The translations under genes and the position numbers were made by a program. A model generated the notes under the pieces. That model worked only from the letters and a program-made list of their open reading frames with translations, did not search any database and had not been told where the DNA came from. From Paracoccaceae bacterium (GTDB lineage: Bacteria; Pseudomonadota; Alphaproteobacteria; Rhodobacterales; Rhodobacteraceae): a stretch of 45,489 nt of DNA. The stretch is taken from the NCBI GenBank assembly GCA_019429405.1, contig JAHYIZ010000023.1, positions 1-45,489 on the forward strand, given 5' to 3'. Of the stretch, positions 44,305 to 45,489 are shown piece after piece. Numbering within the stretch: position 1 is the stretch's first letter; each line of letters opens with the position of its first letter.

Positions 44305-44766
44305 ATGCCCCCAATGACCCGTCGCAGCGCAATCGTGCTGATGCTGGCAGCCGCTGGCTGCGGCCGCGCGCCCGCCGAGGCCTCGACCCAGCCCCCGCTT
44401 TACCCCGGCGAAACGCCCGAGATGCGCGCACTGGTGCGCAAATACGCGGCCCTGCACGACATCCCCGAGTCGCTCTTGCACCGCGTCATTCAGCGTGAGA
44501 GCGACTACCGCCCCCACCTGCGCGCCGGGCCCTATTACGGGCTGATGCAGATCCTGCCCGCCACCGCCCGCTCGATGGGGTTTCAGGGCGCGCCTGCGGA
44601 GCTGCTCGATGCCGAGGTGAACCTGCTTTACGCCGGGCGCTACCTGCGCGGCGCGTGGATGGTTTCAGGCGGCGACGAGACGGCGGCAGTAATGTGGTAT
44701 GCGCGCGGCTATTATTATGAGGCCAAACGGCTGGGGCTGCTGGAAGAAACCGGCGTCGGGGGGTAG
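44305..44766 (+). CDS. Small SLT-type lytic transglycosylase (lipoprotein-like signal)
   Basis: 153 residues. An N-terminal signal ends LAAAGC, an approximate lipobox, so the product is probably an exported lipoprotein. The SLT fold starts at about 50: the catalytic glutamate is in VIQRESDYRP, followed by GPYYGLMQILPATARSMGF and NLLYAGRYLRGA. GGAG lies 5 bases before ATG 44305; ATG 44314 is an alternative. It is complete, but an RHS remnant begins immediately after its stop in the same frame. It diverges from fabF. Confidence 0.88.
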   Translation: MPPMTRRSAIVLMLAAAGCGRAPAEASTQPPLYPGETPEMRALVRKYAALHDIPESLLHRVIQRESDYRPHLRAGPYYGLMQILPATARSMGFQGAPAELLDAEVNLLYAGRYLRGAWMVSGGDETAAVMWYARGYYYEAKRLGLLEETGVGG

Positions 44767-45208
44767 CGATTCCCCGCGCCTCGGCGTGACGCCCTGGGCT
44801 CGGTGCGCGCCATCACCGACGCCGCCGGGGCGAAGGTCGAGAGCGCCTTCTACAAGCCCTTCGGCGAACAGACCGAATGGCTCTCGCCCGCAGCGCCTGC
44901 GCCCGAGGCCAAGGGCTGGATCGGCGAGCGCTACGACGCCTCGGCGGGCTTGCAATACCTCAACGCCCGGTATTACGATCCGGAACTGGGGATGTTCATC
45001 CAGCCGGATTGGTTCGAGGTCACCGAGCCGGGGGTGGGAAGGAATCGGTACAGCTACGCGGGCGGCGATCCGGTGAATGCGAGAGATCCGGGGGGTAACT
45101 CGTGGCTTGATCGTGCGTGGGACAGCATATTTGGCGAAGACTCGTTCAACAAGGTGTTTGGCGATAAAGCCAGCGCTTGGTCGGACCAGACGTTTGGCCA
45201 AGGTATGG
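44767..45208 (+). pseudogene. RHS-repeat core remnant, 5'-truncated and interrupted by an IS element
   Basis: This encodes the tail of an RHS/YD-repeat protein: RDALGSVRAITDAAGAKVES, FYKPFGEQTEW, then the RHS core signature YDASAGLQYLNARYYDPELG and FIQPDWFE, followed by the start of a variable tip (WLDRAWDSIFGEDSFN). There is no start codon or N-terminal region; the homology begins about 6 codons after the transglycosylase stop, in the same frame. The tip is cut at 45208/45209 by an inverted repeat of an IS5-type element, after which the frame runs on for 31 IS-derived codons. Confidence 0.85.
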
Positions 45209-45489
45209 GGCTTTGTTGCACAAATCAGGTGATGGGTGTGGTTCCCCAATCCCCGGATGGTCTCATCCGACGGCTTCAGTCACGGGTATGCCAAGCGCGG
45301 TGAAGCCGTTCAGGACGGCAACACGAACCTGGAACTCGGCAACCTGACGGTCGAAGTCCCGTGCCATGAGGCGTTGGCCCAGCAGTTTAACGCAGTGCAT
45401 CTTTGTTTCGACGCGGCTCCGGCGGTGGTAGCCGGACCATCGTCGCCAGATGGTTCGACCGAAGCGGCGTGATGCGCGCAGGGCTTCGT
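45209..45489 (-). mobile_element. IS5-family insertion sequence, one end (continues beyond window)
   Basis: Begins with a terminal inverted repeat GGCTTTGTTGCACAAATC (45209-45226), of the type found in IS5/IS903-group elements, next to the transposase 3' end. The other end and any target duplication lie outside the window. The element interrupts the RHS remnant. Confidence 0.8.
45263..45489 (-). CDS. IS5-family transposase, C-terminal part (5' end outside window)
   Basis: Minus-strand reading frame open to the window's right edge, with its stop at 45263-45265. The 75 visible residues include RRFGRTIWRRWSGYHRRSR, VETKMHCVKLLGQRLMARDF and AEFQVRVAVLNGFTALG. The Y-x2-R-x3-E-x6-K signature of IS5-type DDE transposases, with the catalytic glutamate, is visible in GYHRRSRVETKMHCVK. 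It is complete at its C-terminus, so the copy may be functional. Confidence 0.8.
   Translation of the reverse strand, partial: EALRASRRFGRTIWRRWSGYHRRSRVETKMHCVKLLGQRLMARDFDRQVAEFQVRVAVLNGFTALGIPVTEAVG

Overview
This window is chromosomal DNA from a GC-rich alphaproteobacterium, most likely a member of the Rhodobacterales/Rhodobacteraceae. Several independent signs support this. The LexA box has the alphaproteobacterial direct-repeat form GTTC-N7-GTTC. The tRNA-His lacks the universal G-1 and has A73. MmcB and a DUF6324-type protein are encoded, an FNR-type (FnrL-like) site lies in front of ubiTUV, and the second domain of RibBA is degenerate. Genes are dense, many neighbours overlap by 1-8 bases, and no gene-free stretch exceeds 300 bases.

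Layout. 1-2355: end of a heterotetrameric sarcosine oxidase operon (soxA 3' part, soxG). 2395-6694: dnaG, rpoD and a small membrane protein gene. 6820-9294: an FNR-type box followed by ubiT-ubiU-ubiV, the oxygen-independent ubiquinone hydroxylation system. 9392-18417: nrdR-ribD and ribE-ribBX-ribH-nusB, one riboflavin cluster split by an opposite-strand capsule-export operon (kpsS, wza-like, kpsC). 18472-20405: a two-helix membrane protein, a structured RNA that is probably 6S RNA, SOS-regulated mmcB, a DUF6324 gene, a GNAT acetyltransferase and tRNA-His. 20436-25867: a sulfotransferase, then a purine-ring catabolism block (allA, ureidoglycine aminohydrolase, an allantoinase/OHCU decarboxylase fusion, uraH, puuD) covering urate to glyoxylate except the allantoate step. 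26042-29302: a PAS-containing chemoreceptor gene broken by a one-base deletion and, 22 bases upstream of it, a gene for a secreted Cache-like protein. 29502-31540: clpP-clpX. 31589-36249: an uncharacterised gene behind a textbook FNR class II promoter, the rpsF-rpsR-rplI operon, yciB, an EamA transporter and ftsY. 36305-44132: a YhhN-family gene, an AlkB-family hydroxylase, a secreted protein, xseA, purD, mltG and fabF. 44305-45489: a lytic transglycosylase, a truncated RHS-core remnant, and the end of an IS5-type element inserted into it.

How the parts relate. Two loci (ubiTUV and the gene at 31589-32095) appear tied to oxygen limitation through FNR-type sites, and mmcB is tied to DNA damage through LexA. 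Two of these promoters place the predicted transcription start on the A of the ATG, so leaderless transcripts are plausible. Most of the window is core genome. The accessory or decaying parts are the capsule operon, the broken chemoreceptor, and the RHS/IS5 junction at the right edge. Short palindromic intergenic repeats recur at four places.

The most unusual items are the secreted-sensor/chemoreceptor pair, the FNR-promoted gene of unknown function, the 6S-like RNA and the degenerate RibBX. I found no CRISPR array, complete prophage or obvious new defence system. All functional calls rest on reading motifs and family resemblance by eye; no database search was run.
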